Shown here: piece by piece, positions 6,355 to 13,128 of the stretch
Position numbering within the stretch: position 1 is the stretch's first letter
How the letters are laid out: every line of letters starts with the position of its first letter
Assembly (NCBI GenBank): GCA_029880275.1
Contig: JAOUOQ010000026.1
Location: 1 to 14,380 of the forward strand
Length of the DNA: 14,380 nt
Reading direction: 5' to 3'
Source: Candidatus Aminicenantota bacterium
GTDB taxonomy: Bacteria > Acidobacteriota > B3-B38 > Guanabaribacteriales > B3-B38
Notes under the pieces: generated by a model
Told to the model about the DNA's origin: nothing
The model's database searches: none
Seen by the model: the letters and a program-made list of their open reading frames with translations, nothing else
Translations under genes and position numbers: made by a program

Positions 6355-8784
6355 TCAGTTGGTTAAAGTTGGTGGCGACACCTGGCTTTCTACTACCCCT
6401 CTTTTCAGAAGTGCTTTTATCTCCCCCTTGAGGGGGGAGACTGGTCTTTCAAGAGCGAGAGGCAATGCTTCTTCGATTGTCTCCACCAGATATATCTTTA
6501 AGCTCTTTTTGATTTCCGCCGGGATTTCCGCCAGTTCCTTTTGGTTTTCTTTAGGTATGACTATGTTGTATATCTCAGAACGATGAGCTGCCAGAACCTT
6601 CTCCTTGAGCCCGCCAACAGGGAGGACTTTCCCCCGAAGGGTTATCTCCCCCGTCATGGCAACATCGCTCCTGACAGGGATATCGGTAAGCGCTGATATG
6701 AGAGAAATAACCATAGTGATTCCAGCGGAAGGTCCATCTTTAGGGATAGAGCCTTCGGGAATATGGATGTGGATGTCAACCTTGCGGTAAAAATTAGGGT
6801 CAATTCCCAATTTGGCTGCATTGGACCTGATATAGCTCAGACCAGCCTGAGCTGATTCCTGCATCACGCCGCCCAATTGCCCGGTGAGAATGAGCTTCCC
6901 TCTGCCGCTCATAATAGTTGATTCGGTGGGGAGAATTTCGCCCCCCATCTCTGTCCAGGCCACTCCAAAAGCGAGTCCAGCCTCGTTTTTCTTCTCCGAT
7001 TTGGGTCGGTGATACTTGGGAACTCCTAAATACTCCTCCACATCTTTGGTAGTAGCTATGGTGAAGCTTTGCTGGTTGTCGGCGATTACCTTTTTGGCGA
7101 CCTTCCGGCAAATGGAGGCAATCTCTCTTTCCAGGTTCCTCACACCGGCTTCGCGGGTATATTTTTCAATTATATTGACGATAGCCTCATCGGTGAATTC
7201 TATCTTCTTTTTTGTCAATCCGTGGGCTTTGAGCTGCTTTTTGAGGAGGAATTTTTTGGCTATCTGAAGCTTCTCTTGCAGGGTGTAGCCAGGCAGCCGT
7301 AGTACCTCCATCCTGTCTCGCAGAGCAGGGGGAATAGTATGAAGCACATTGGCAGTGGCAATGAACATTACCTGCGATAGGTCATAGGCAACATCCAGGT
7401 AGTGGTCTACAAATCCCTTGTTTTGCTCCGGGTCTAATACCTCCATCAGGGCGGCAGAGGGGTCTCCCCGGAAATCCATGCTCATCTTGTCAACTTCATC
7501 CAGAAGGAAGACCGGATTGATGGTGGAGGCTTTTTTCATCATCTGTATGATTTGACCGGGGAAGGCACCGATATAGGTGCGCCGATGCCCCCGGATCTCC
7601 GCCTCATCTCTGACCCCCCCTAATGACAGACGCACAAACTTCCTCCCCGTTGCCCGGGCAATAGACGAAGCCAGCGATGACTTCCCTACCCCCGCAGCCC
7701 CCACGAAGCATAGGATGGAGCCCTTTATGCTCTTTACCAACTGTCGGACGGCTAAGTATTCGATAATCCGTTCCTTGATCTTTTCAAGTCCGTAATGGTC
7801 TTCGTCCAGTATTCTGGCAGCCCGCTTTATATCGCGGTTTTCCCGTGACTTCACACCCCAGGGAGCCGACAACAACCACTCCAGATAGTTTCGGGAAACC
7901 GTAGCCTCGGCCGACATTGGGGGCATGGCCTCTAACCTCTCCAACTCCTCTTGCGCCTTCTTATTGGCTTCCTTGGAGAGCTTGGTCTTATCAACCCTCT
8001 CACGGAAGGCTTGAATCTCGTTTTGCTTGCCATCTTTCCGGTTAAGCTCCTTCTGGATGGCCTTGAGTTTCTCGTTGAGATAATACTCCTTCTGCGCCTT
8101 TTCCATCTGCTTCTTTACCTGTTCGTTGACGCGGCGGTCCACACGGAGCTTGCTTATTTCTATCTCTAAGAGCTCTATTAATTTCTCCAATTGCTCTTTA
8201 GGGTCGAGGGTCTCCAACAACTGCTGCTTCTCCTTCACCTTCACCATGGTATGAGCGGCTATGGTGTCTGCCAGGCGGCTGGGGTTGTCGACCCTGATAG
8301 TGGAGACCAGAGCTTCGTAGGTGATGTTGCGGCTGAGCTTGATGTACTTCTCAAACAGGGCTACTGCTTCTTGCATCAGGTCTTCCATCTCGGGGTTAAG
8401 CTCTACTGTTATGGGCAAAGGTCTGATAATTACCTCGGTGAAGCTTCCTTTTTTGATCTTTAAATCGACCACCTGCGCTCTCTCAATCCCTTCTACCAGA
8501 ACTTTCATATTCCCGCTGGAAAGCTTCTGATTCTGAATAACATTGGAGATAGTCCCTACCCGATAGATCTCCTCTGAGGTAGGAATGTCAACGGAGGCAT
8601 CCTTCTGGGCTGCCAGAAATATTCTTCCCCCATGAAGCAGAGCATGATCGAGGGCTTTGATAGAATTCTGTCTCCCCACTACGAAGGGAACTATCATATG
8701 GGGAAAGACAACGATGTCCCGTAATGGTAAAAGGGGCAGGGTCTCTAAGATTTCAGGGGAATTTTTATGGGAGTTTACGAGCAT
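6355..8784 (-). CDS. lon: ATP-dependent Lon protease (LonA type)
   Basis: Hexameric cytoplasmic AAA+ serine protease that degrades misfolded and selected regulatory proteins. The 809-residue length is normal for LonA. Residues 14-210 are the N-terminal substrate-binding domain (LPLLPLRDIVVFP), 210-300 the helical linker, 330-590 the AAA+ module with Walker A GAAGVGKS at 362-369, Walker B VFLLDEVDK at 425-433 and LRDR near 488-491, and 600-785 the protease domain with the Ser-Lys dyad S686 (KDGPSAG) and K729 (GLKEKVLAA). The P-loop has AA where most Lons have PP, still within the GxxGxGK(S/T) rule. The last 25 or so residues form a tail beyond the conserved end, partly encoded by a strong hairpin (6420-6440). 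It follows clpX by 58 bases and is probably co-transcribed with it. The ATG is preceded by GAGGAAG. Confidence 0.98.
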   Translation of the reverse strand: MLVNSHKNSPEILETLPLLPLRDIVVFPHMIVPFVVGRQNSIKALDHALLHGGRIFLAAQKDASVDIPTSEEIYRVGTISNVIQNQKLSSGNMKVLVEGIERAQVVDLKIKKGSFTEVIIRPLPITVELNPEMEDLMQEAVALFEKYIKLSRNITYEALVSTIRVDNPSRLADTIAAHTMVKVKEKQQLLETLDPKEQLEKLIELLEIEISKLRVDRRVNEQVKKQMEKAQKEYYLNEKLKAIQKELNRKDGKQNEIQAFRERVDKTKLSKEANKKAQEELERLEAMPPMSAEATVSRNYLEWLLSAPWGVKSRENRDIKRAARILDEDHYGLEKIKERIIEYLAVRQLVKSIKGSILCFVGAAGVGKSSLASSIARATGRKFVRLSLGGVRDEAEIRGHRRTYIGAFPGQIIQMMKKASTINPVFLLDEVDKMSMDFRGDPSAALMEVLDPEQNKGFVDHYLDVAYDLSQVMFIATANVLHTIPPALRDRMEVLRLPGYTLQEKLQIAKKFLLKKQLKAHGLTKKKIEFTDEAIVNIIEKYTREAGVRNLEREIASICRKVAKKVIADNQQSFTIATTKDVEEYLGVPKYHRPKSEKKNEAGLAFGVAWTEMGGEILPTESTIMSGRGKLILTGQLGGVMQESAQAGLSYIRSNAAKLGIDPNFYRKVDIHIHIPEGSIPKDGPSAGITMVISLISALTDIPVRSDVAMTGEITLRGKVLPVGGLKEKVLAAHRSEIYNIVIPKENQKELAEIPAEIKKSLKIYLVETIEEALPLALERPVSPLKGEIKALLKRGVVESQVSPPTLTN
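6420..6440. repeat. Perfect 8-bp-stem hairpin inside the lon 3' end
   Basis: TCTCCCCC and GGGGGAGA pair perfectly with a five-base loop (TTGAG). In the lon frame it encodes SPLKGE, about 20 codons before the stop. Sequences of this form are typical of dispersed palindromic repeats, which give SPLKGE-like tails when they enter reading frames. Only one copy lies in this window, so membership of a repeat family is inference. Confidence 0.45.
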
Positions 8785-8842
8785 ATCTTCGCTTCCTCAA
8801 TTAAGTTTAGTTCCTTATTTAATATAGGGCAGAGATCATAAA

Positions 8843-10087
8843 TTATCCAGCCTTTTTTTCGATGAGGGTAATGGGGTTCTCCTCGTTCTCCACCACTTTT
8901 TTGGTTATGATGCATTCTTTGATCTTGGCCATAGAAGGAAGCTGGTACATAATCTCCAGCATAAACTCCTCTACAATCGCCCTCAACCCCCTGGCGCCTA
9001 CTTTTCGCTTAAGGGCTAATCCGGCGATGCAATCAAGGGCATCATCAGTGAAATGGAGGCTTACGCCCTCAAATTCAAATAGCTTTTTATACTGTCTTGT
9101 AAGGGCGTTTTTCGGCTCGGTTAGTATACGACGAAGGGCATCTTTGTCCAGTTCGTCAAACAAACCAATGACCGGCAGCCGCCCCACAAACTCGGGAATA
9201 AGCCCGTATTTGATAAGGTCGGCAGGCATCACCTTTTCCAGAAGCCTCCCCACGCTCTCATCTCGGCGTGATTTAATCTTCGCTCCAAAGCCGACCGCTG
9301 ACTCACCAATGCGGTTCTGAATAAGTTTATCCAGACCGACAAATGCGCCCCCACAGAGGAAAAGGATATTGGTGGTGTCAATCTGATAGAACTCCTGATG
9401 TGGATGCTTCCTCCCACCCTGCGGAGGGACATTAGCTACCACACCTTCTAATATCTTAAGCAGGGCTTGCTGCACCCCTTCGCCTGATACATCGCGAGTT
9501 ATGGAGGGATTTTCGTCCTTACGGCTTATTTTATCAATCTCGTCAATATAGATGATTCCCCTCTCCGCCTTTTCTATATCGAAGCCTGATGCTTGAAAGA
9601 GCTTGAGGATGATGTTCTCCACATCCTCACCCACATAGCCAGCCTCGGTCAGGGTGGTGGCATCGGCTATAGCAAAGGGCACCCGCAGGTAGCGAGCTAA
9701 GGTTTGCGCCATAAGAGTCTTACCCGTGCCAGTGGGCCCGATGAAGAGGATGTTGCTCTTGGTAAGCTCTACATCGTCCACTTGCTGGCGTTTGAGCTCT
9801 ATCCTTTTGTAATGATTGTAGACGGCTACCGAGATCTTCTTCTTCGCCTGTTCCTGCCCGATAATATACTGGTCTAAAAAAGACTTTATCTCCGCAGGCT
9901 TCGGCAGGGTGGGAAGAGGTCGGCTGCGGTCTATCTTCCGCTCTTCAGTGATAATATCGCCGCATACCTCAACGCACTCGTCGCAGATATAAACATCAGG
10001 TCCTGCAATAAGCTTCTTTACCTCGTTCTGAGTCTTATTGCAAAAGGAACAACGCAATGCAGGACTGTAGCCTCTGCTTCTGACCAT
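8843..10087 (-). CDS. clpX: ClpX, ATPase subunit of the ClpXP protease
   Basis: AAA+ unfoldase that recognises tagged substrates and feeds them into ClpP. The 414 residues match the family. The N-terminal zinc-binding dimerisation domain has C13, C16, C35 and C38. The AAA+ core has Walker A GPTGTGKT at 117-124, the pore loop GYVG at 150-153, Walker B IIYIDEIDK at 178-186, the RKH loop at 226-228 and sensor-2 GARGLR at 364-369. VGF at 265-267, just before GAK, matches the ClpP-binding (I/L/V)GF tripeptide, so it should pair with the ClpP encoded next door. The ATG is preceded by GGAGAGGG eleven bases away. It lies 78 bases after clpP and 58 bases before lon, with no terminator seen in either gap. 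Confidence 0.98.
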   Translation of the reverse strand: MVRSRGYSPALRCSFCNKTQNEVKKLIAGPDVYICDECVEVCGDIITEERKIDRSRPLPTLPKPAEIKSFLDQYIIGQEQAKKKISVAVYNHYKRIELKRQQVDDVELTKSNILFIGPTGTGKTLMAQTLARYLRVPFAIADATTLTEAGYVGEDVENIILKLFQASGFDIEKAERGIIYIDEIDKISRKDENPSITRDVSGEGVQQALLKILEGVVANVPPQGGRKHPHQEFYQIDTTNILFLCGGAFVGLDKLIQNRIGESAVGFGAKIKSRRDESVGRLLEKVMPADLIKYGLIPEFVGRLPVIGLFDELDKDALRRILTEPKNALTRQYKKLFEFEGVSLHFTDDALDCIAGLALKRKVGARGLRAIVEEFMLEIMYQLPSMAKIKECIITKKVVENEENPITLIEKKAG

Positions 10088-10165
10088 TATTAAGTTTTCC
10101 CTCTCCTACCTTGTGTTAAAAGATGTAACCACCCTTTCCGGGGAGAAAAGCAAAGCGGCATCCTG

Positions 10166-10753
10166 CTAATCTTTATGTTTGGTTATCACCTCGTCTATTA
10201 TACCGTATTCTTTTCCTTGCTCGGCAGTCATTATGAAATCCCTGTCGGTATCCTGCCTGATTTTACCAATCGTCTGACCGGTATGAACAGTGAGAATCTC
10301 GTTCAGCCGATCCCGGGTTCTCAAAATCTCTTTCGCCTGGATGTCAATGTCGGTAGCCTGACCTGAGAAGCCACCATAAGGCTGATGAATGATAATGCGG
10401 GAATTGGGCAGGGCGTATCTTTTCCCCTTGGCACCAGCAGCTAAAATGACGGCTGCCATACTGGCTGCTTGCCCAATACAGATGGCAGAAACATCAGGTT
10501 TGACAAATTGCATAGTATCGTAAATAGCCAGCCCGGGGGCAACTAATCCGCCGGGGCTGTTGATGTAGAGGGAGATATCCTTTTCGGGGTCGTCGGCTTC
10601 CAAAAAGAGGAGTTGAGCAATTACCAGATTGGCTATCGCATCGTCAATGGCAGTGCCGATGAAGATTATGTTATCTTTAAGCAAACGGGAAAAAATGTCA
10701 TAAGCCCGTTCTCCGCGGCTGGTTTGCTCTATCACCATCGGAATAAGGTGCAT
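10166..10753 (-). CDS. clpP: ClpP, proteolytic subunit of the Clp protease
   Basis: Serine peptidase that forms a double-heptamer chamber and degrades proteins unfolded by ClpX or ClpA/C. The 195 residues and the opening MHLIPMVIEQTSRGERAYD are canonical, with no added propeptide. The catalytic triad is complete: S98 in GQAASMA, H123 in IIHQP and D172 in TDRDF. The oxyanion/handle region reads INSPGGLVAPGLAIYDTMQF, where most relatives have GGSVTAG, a mild variant that keeps both glycines. The ATG at 10753-10751 touches the tig stop codon (TAGATG), with AAGGGGGA in the end of tig as ribosome binding site. Translation is therefore coupled to trigger factor, and transcription is probably from the tig promoter. 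Confidence 0.98.
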   Translation of the reverse strand: MHLIPMVIEQTSRGERAYDIFSRLLKDNIIFIGTAIDDAIANLVIAQLLFLEADDPEKDISLYINSPGGLVAPGLAIYDTMQFVKPDVSAICIGQAASMAAVILAAGAKGKRYALPNSRIIIHQPYGGFSGQATDIDIQAKEILRTRDRLNEILTVHTGQTIGKIRQDTDRDFIMTAEQGKEYGIIDEVITKHKD

Positions 10754-12046
10754 CTATTTTTCCCCCTTGTTTACAATTATAGCCTTTTTTTTCAAAAAGT
10801 CAACTGTCTTCAAGAAAATGAGCTGGTTTTTAAGTTCTTCCATCCTGCCCTCTTTCTGCAGCCAGCCTTTAATATAAGCTACCGACTTGTTGTTTTCAGC
10901 GGCTATTCTCTCTATTTCGGTCTGCACTTCATCTGGGGTGACCACAATATTCTCTTGATGGGCAATCTGCTCTACAATGAGCCATTTCTTAACGCTCTTG
11001 ATGGCATCGGGACGCTGCTCCTGACGGAACTTGTCCCAGTCGAACTCCACCCTCTTGAGGTCAATCCCCTGCATCACAAAATTGTTGGCTACCCGGCTGA
11101 CCCGATGGTCGAGCTCCTGTTCTACCAAGTAGGGTGGGACCTCAAAGGTGTGGGCATCGCTTAGCTGGCCTAATAGCTCGTCAGTGAGGGCGCGCTCGGC
11201 TTCATCCTCTTTACGGCTGAGCAGGTCTTTTTCCATCTTCTCTCTTAGGTCGCCCAGGTTCTTTAAATCTCCTAAGTCGCGAGCAAATTCATCATCCAGA
11301 GTGGGAATCTCCTTGATTTTAATCTCTTTGAGCTTGACCTTGTAGTGCACCTTTTTGCCTGCCAGCTTCTTCCGGGGTAGGTCAGGTGGGTAGTCGATGG
11401 TGAAGCTCCTCTCCTGGCCCCGGTTCATTCCCATTAGCTGCTGGCTGAATCCCTCGAAGGTGCGAGGACTGCCCACCTCAATAAGGGCGTTTTCTTCCCG
11501 ATGGCTGCCTCCCTGAGTGGGAGGGTCGAATTGCTCCACTATATCCAGCATGACCCAATCTCCGGACTGCACCCCCCGACCTTCCACCGTGACGAGCTGC
11601 GCTCCTCTCTCCTGCAAGTTGCGGAGGGCGGTCTCCACCTCCTCGGGGGTGACTTTGACCTCCGGGTGGGAGCCCTTGAGCCCCTCATAGTTCTCTACTT
11701 TAATGGGGGGCTTCACCTCAAAGCTGGCTTTAAAGCGGAGGGGCTCTCCCTCCTCAACGGTGATATCGTCCATCACCGGTGGGCTTATGGGGCTCAGGTG
11801 GTGCTGTTTGAGGGCTTCCTCGTAATATCTGGGAAGAAGCTTGTTTAAGACCTCATCTTTTATCTCCCGGCTGAACCGGGACTTGATAATGGGAATGGGG
11901 GTCTTGCCCGGTCGGAACCCCGGAAGGCGAGCAGTCTTCTTTATGGTCTGACTGGCCCGGTCTATCTCTTGTTGAACTATATCAGCAGGAACCTCAATAA
12001 GAAGCTCCCTTTGATAAGAACTTATCTCCTTCAACTCGACTTTCAA
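10754..12046 (-). CDS. tig: Trigger factor, ribosome-associated chaperone / peptidyl-prolyl isomerase
   Basis: Binds ribosomal protein L23 at the exit tunnel and shields nascent chains. The 430 residues are the usual length. Residues 1-115 are the ribosome-binding domain with signature GFRPGKTP at 43-50. About 155-245 is the FKBP-like PPIase domain (SGDWVMLDI, LIEVGS, FEGFSQQLMGM), and 250-425 the helical SurA-like chaperone arms. The start is TTG (12046-12044): there is no in-frame ATG nearby, the peptide MKVELKEISS is typical, and AAGGTGG (12054-12060) lies seven bases upstream. It is the first gene of tig-clpP-clpX-lon, with a promoter and palindrome just upstream. Local GC is high: 35 of 60 bases in 11701-11760 by hand count. 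Confidence 0.97.
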   Translation of the reverse strand: MKVELKEISSYQRELLIEVPADIVQQEIDRASQTIKKTARLPGFRPGKTPIPIIKSRFSREIKDEVLNKLLPRYYEEALKQHHLSPISPPVMDDITVEEGEPLRFKASFEVKPPIKVENYEGLKGSHPEVKVTPEEVETALRNLQERGAQLVTVEGRGVQSGDWVMLDIVEQFDPPTQGGSHREENALIEVGSPRTFEGFSQQLMGMNRGQERSFTIDYPPDLPRKKLAGKKVHYKVKLKEIKIKEIPTLDDEFARDLGDLKNLGDLREKMEKDLLSRKEDEAERALTDELLGQLSDAHTFEVPPYLVEQELDHRVSRVANNFVMQGIDLKRVEFDWDKFRQEQRPDAIKSVKKWLIVEQIAHQENIVVTPDEVQTEIERIAAENNKSVAYIKGWLQKEGRMEELKNQLIFLKTVDFLKKKAIIVNKGEK

Positions 12047-12110
12047 ATGAATACCACCTTGTCAGTTAAAATGATTTACCTGCTATTAGCGGTCTGTAAA
12101 AAACATATCC

Positions 12111-12139
12111 ATTGTAACAACTTTTGCGCATTTTAGCAA
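12111..12139 (-). promoter_or_regulatory. Sigma-70 promoter for tig-clpP-clpX(-lon)
   Basis: On the minus strand TTGCTA (12139-12134), a 17-base spacer and TACAAT (12116-12111) match the consensus at four and five of six positions. The predicted start near 12104 gives a leader of about 58 bases to the TTG start of tig. No CIRCE element and no obvious sigma-32-type boxes were seen. Confidence 0.65.
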
Positions 12140-12150
12140 AAGCTTTTGCT
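12135..12150. promoter_or_regulatory. Perfect 16-bp palindrome overlapping the tig -35 box (operator candidate)
   Basis: AGCAAAAGCTTTTGCT reads the same on both strands. It covers most of the -35 box and extends upstream. A third copy of the half-site, CTTTTGC, lies at 12121-12127 inside the spacer, facing the inner half GCAAAAG (12136-12142) across eight bases. A dimeric regulator bound here would block RNA polymerase. The regulator is unknown. Confidence 0.4.
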
Positions 12151-12247
12151 CACTGCCAGTAATAAAGCTGACACAATTGACACTTCGCCTCTCATATCTT
12201 TCAGTCCCATGTTTTCATGTCAGTTGAGAATCATACATCGAGATAGT

Positions 12248-12276
12248 TCAGCCAATGGAAACCGTCAGCCAATGGA
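12248..12276. repeat. Tandem 12-bp direct repeat
   Basis: TCAGCCAATGGA occurs at 12248-12259 and again at 12265-12276, exact copies separated by five bases (17-base period). It lies about 110 bases upstream of the tig promoter. It could be a pair of protein-binding sites or a small duplication; no function is shown. Confidence 0.5.
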
Positions 12277-12318
12277 TAGACGCCTCTTTCAATAGGAATA
12301 AAAAGGAATGTGCCCCTT

Positions 12319-12355
12319 CCCCTAAACGAATGGGGATAAAAAACCCCCTTTTTTT
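12319..12355. terminator. Hairpin plus T-run, terminator-like on the plus strand
   Basis: On the plus strand CCCC (12319-12322), GGGG (12332-12335) and CCCCC (12344-12348) allow two mutually exclusive stems, and the second is followed by seven T (12349-12355). It ends one base before the stop codon of the MGMT-family gene. The orientation suits a transcript coming from the tig side on the plus strand, for which no gene is known. For the minus-strand MGMT transcript the T-run lies in the loop, so it is a poor terminator in that direction. Confidence 0.35.
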
Positions 12356-12356
12356 A

Positions 12357-12839
12357 TTAAAGCTGCTGGAGGGATTTCTGGAAGTCTATCACCCGGGGCG
12401 GCTTTTTCCCCTGGGCGGGCTGGATGCGATGCCCCTCTTCTCTCAGGCGGGCGGCTTGTGTCTGGGCACCTCCGGGAAATTTCTGGTTCAGGCTGCCATC
12501 GGTCTTAATCACCCGCCAGTAGGGGGTAACCTCCTGCTTCCCTGCTGTGAAGTCCTCCTCGGCGGCTTCGGCGGCTATGCGGACGAAAATCCCGGTGGTT
12601 ATGGGGCAGGTGAAATCGACCTTAAAATCCCTGGCCAGCCGCTCCCGAAGCTGTGCCTGGGTAACCAGCCTCCCCTTTTGCACCGTGCGAATGAGGGCAT
12701 CGACATCCAGGGGTTTGGGGATCAGCATCTTGCCTGAGCCGAACCTCTTGGCCATCTTTGAATCCGGTGAGGCAAAGACTATCTTTGGCTCCTGCGGCTT
12801 CTCTAACTTCTCTCGCCAGGTTTTGCGGGTTTTAGCCAT
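12357..12839 (-). CDS. MGMT-family (alkyltransferase-like) protein without the acceptor cysteine
   Basis: A 160-residue protein whose residues about 45-138 follow the DNA-binding domain of O6-alkylguanine-DNA alkyltransferases: the helix-turn-helix region KGRLVTQAQLRERLA (56-70), then TPYWRVI (105-111), DGSLN and FPGGAQTQAARLREEG (121-136). In true MGMT the segment is PCHRV; here it is PYWRV (106-110), so the alkyl-accepting Cys is Tyr and the His is Trp. It cannot perform suicidal dealkylation. Alkyltransferase-like (ATL) proteins use this fold to flag alkylated guanine for nucleotide excision repair, but they usually carry PWHR, so this is a distinct subgroup. A basic N-terminal extension (MAKTRKTWREKLEK) and a basic tail are present. 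GAGGAGG lies nine bases before the ATG and a strong promoter is at 12869-12898. It appears to be a single-gene unit. Family placement is firm, function uncertain. Confidence 0.82.
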   Translation of the reverse strand: MAKTRKTWREKLEKPQEPKIVFASPDSKMAKRFGSGKMLIPKPLDVDALIRTVQKGRLVTQAQLRERLARDFKVDFTCPITTGIFVRIAAEAAEEDFTAGKQEVTPYWRVIKTDGSLNQKFPGGAQTQAARLREEGHRIQPAQGKKPPRVIDFQKSLQQL

Positions 12840-12868
12840 TGACTTTTACCTCCTCAATGGTTTTCAAA

Positions 12869-12898
12869 ATTATATTCTAAAATCATCAAAAAAGTCAA
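12869..12898 (-). promoter_or_regulatory. Sigma-70 promoter for the MGMT-family gene
   Basis: On the minus strand TTGACT (12898-12893), an 18-base spacer and a perfect TATAAT (12874-12869). The predicted start near 12862 leaves a very short leader of about 22 bases, just enough for the GAGGAGG ribosome binding site. Confidence 0.75.
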
Positions 12899-13084
12899 AA
12901 AATATTTTCATGATTAATATTGGCTAACATTTCGTAAAGTGAGCGCGGTTACCTTATGAATAACAAGGCGAAGGAAAAAGTGATGGGTATTATTTTAGAA
13001 TGATGAGTCTCTGAAGGATAACCGGAATGATAACTTAATCTTGTGCCCAAGGTAGACCTTAAAAAATCCATAAAAGAGAAAAGA

Positions 13085-13108
13085 TTATCAAAAGTCAATT
13101 TTTGATAA
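13085..13108 (-). terminator. Probable terminator after treT
   Basis: TTATCAAAA and TTTTGATAA pair perfectly over nine bases with a six-base loop. On the minus strand the hairpin lies 20 bases after the treT stop codon and is followed by TCTTTTCTCTTTT, a pyrimidine-rich but not pure T tail. The stem is AT-rich, so efficiency is uncertain. The remaining sequence up to the MGMT promoter (12899-13084) shows no gene with a ribosome binding site. Confidence 0.45.
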
Positions 13109-13128
13109 ATTTTCATATAATAGACCGT

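Larger units (their letters stand above)
12047..12356. other. Regulatory gap between the MGMT-family gene and tig
   Basis: These 310 bases hold no supported gene. They contain, from tig outward, the tig ribosome binding site (12054-12060), a sigma-70 promoter (12111-12139), a 16-bp palindrome (12135-12150), a tandem 12-bp repeat (12248-12276) and a hairpin/T-run block (12319-12355). A 25-codon minus-strand frame between about 12214 and 12137 lacks a ribosome binding site and I do not call it. Confidence 0.55.

Noticed and set aside
6272..6360. Inverted octamers AACTGATT/AATCAGTT flanking the end of lon
   Set aside because: They are 73 bases apart with no supporting stem between them; such a match is plausible by chance.
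12137..12214. Minus-strand 25-codon frame upstream of tig
   Set aside because: No ribosome binding site, and it ends inside the promoter palindrome; best taken as chance.
12255..12737. Plus-strand 160-codon open frame beginning in the tig gap
   Set aside because: Most of it is antisense to the MGMT-family gene, and it reads through the hairpin/T-run block.
13035..13075. AAGGT-AG-ACCTT inverted repeat after treT as a terminator
   Set aside because: The two-base loop is too small for a hairpin and there is no T-run after it on the minus strand.
12949..13116. Minus-strand 55-codon frame between treT and the MGMT-family gene
   Set aside because: No ribosome binding site, it runs through the treT terminator hairpin, and the translation is rich in Ser, Phe and His without any recognisable pattern.
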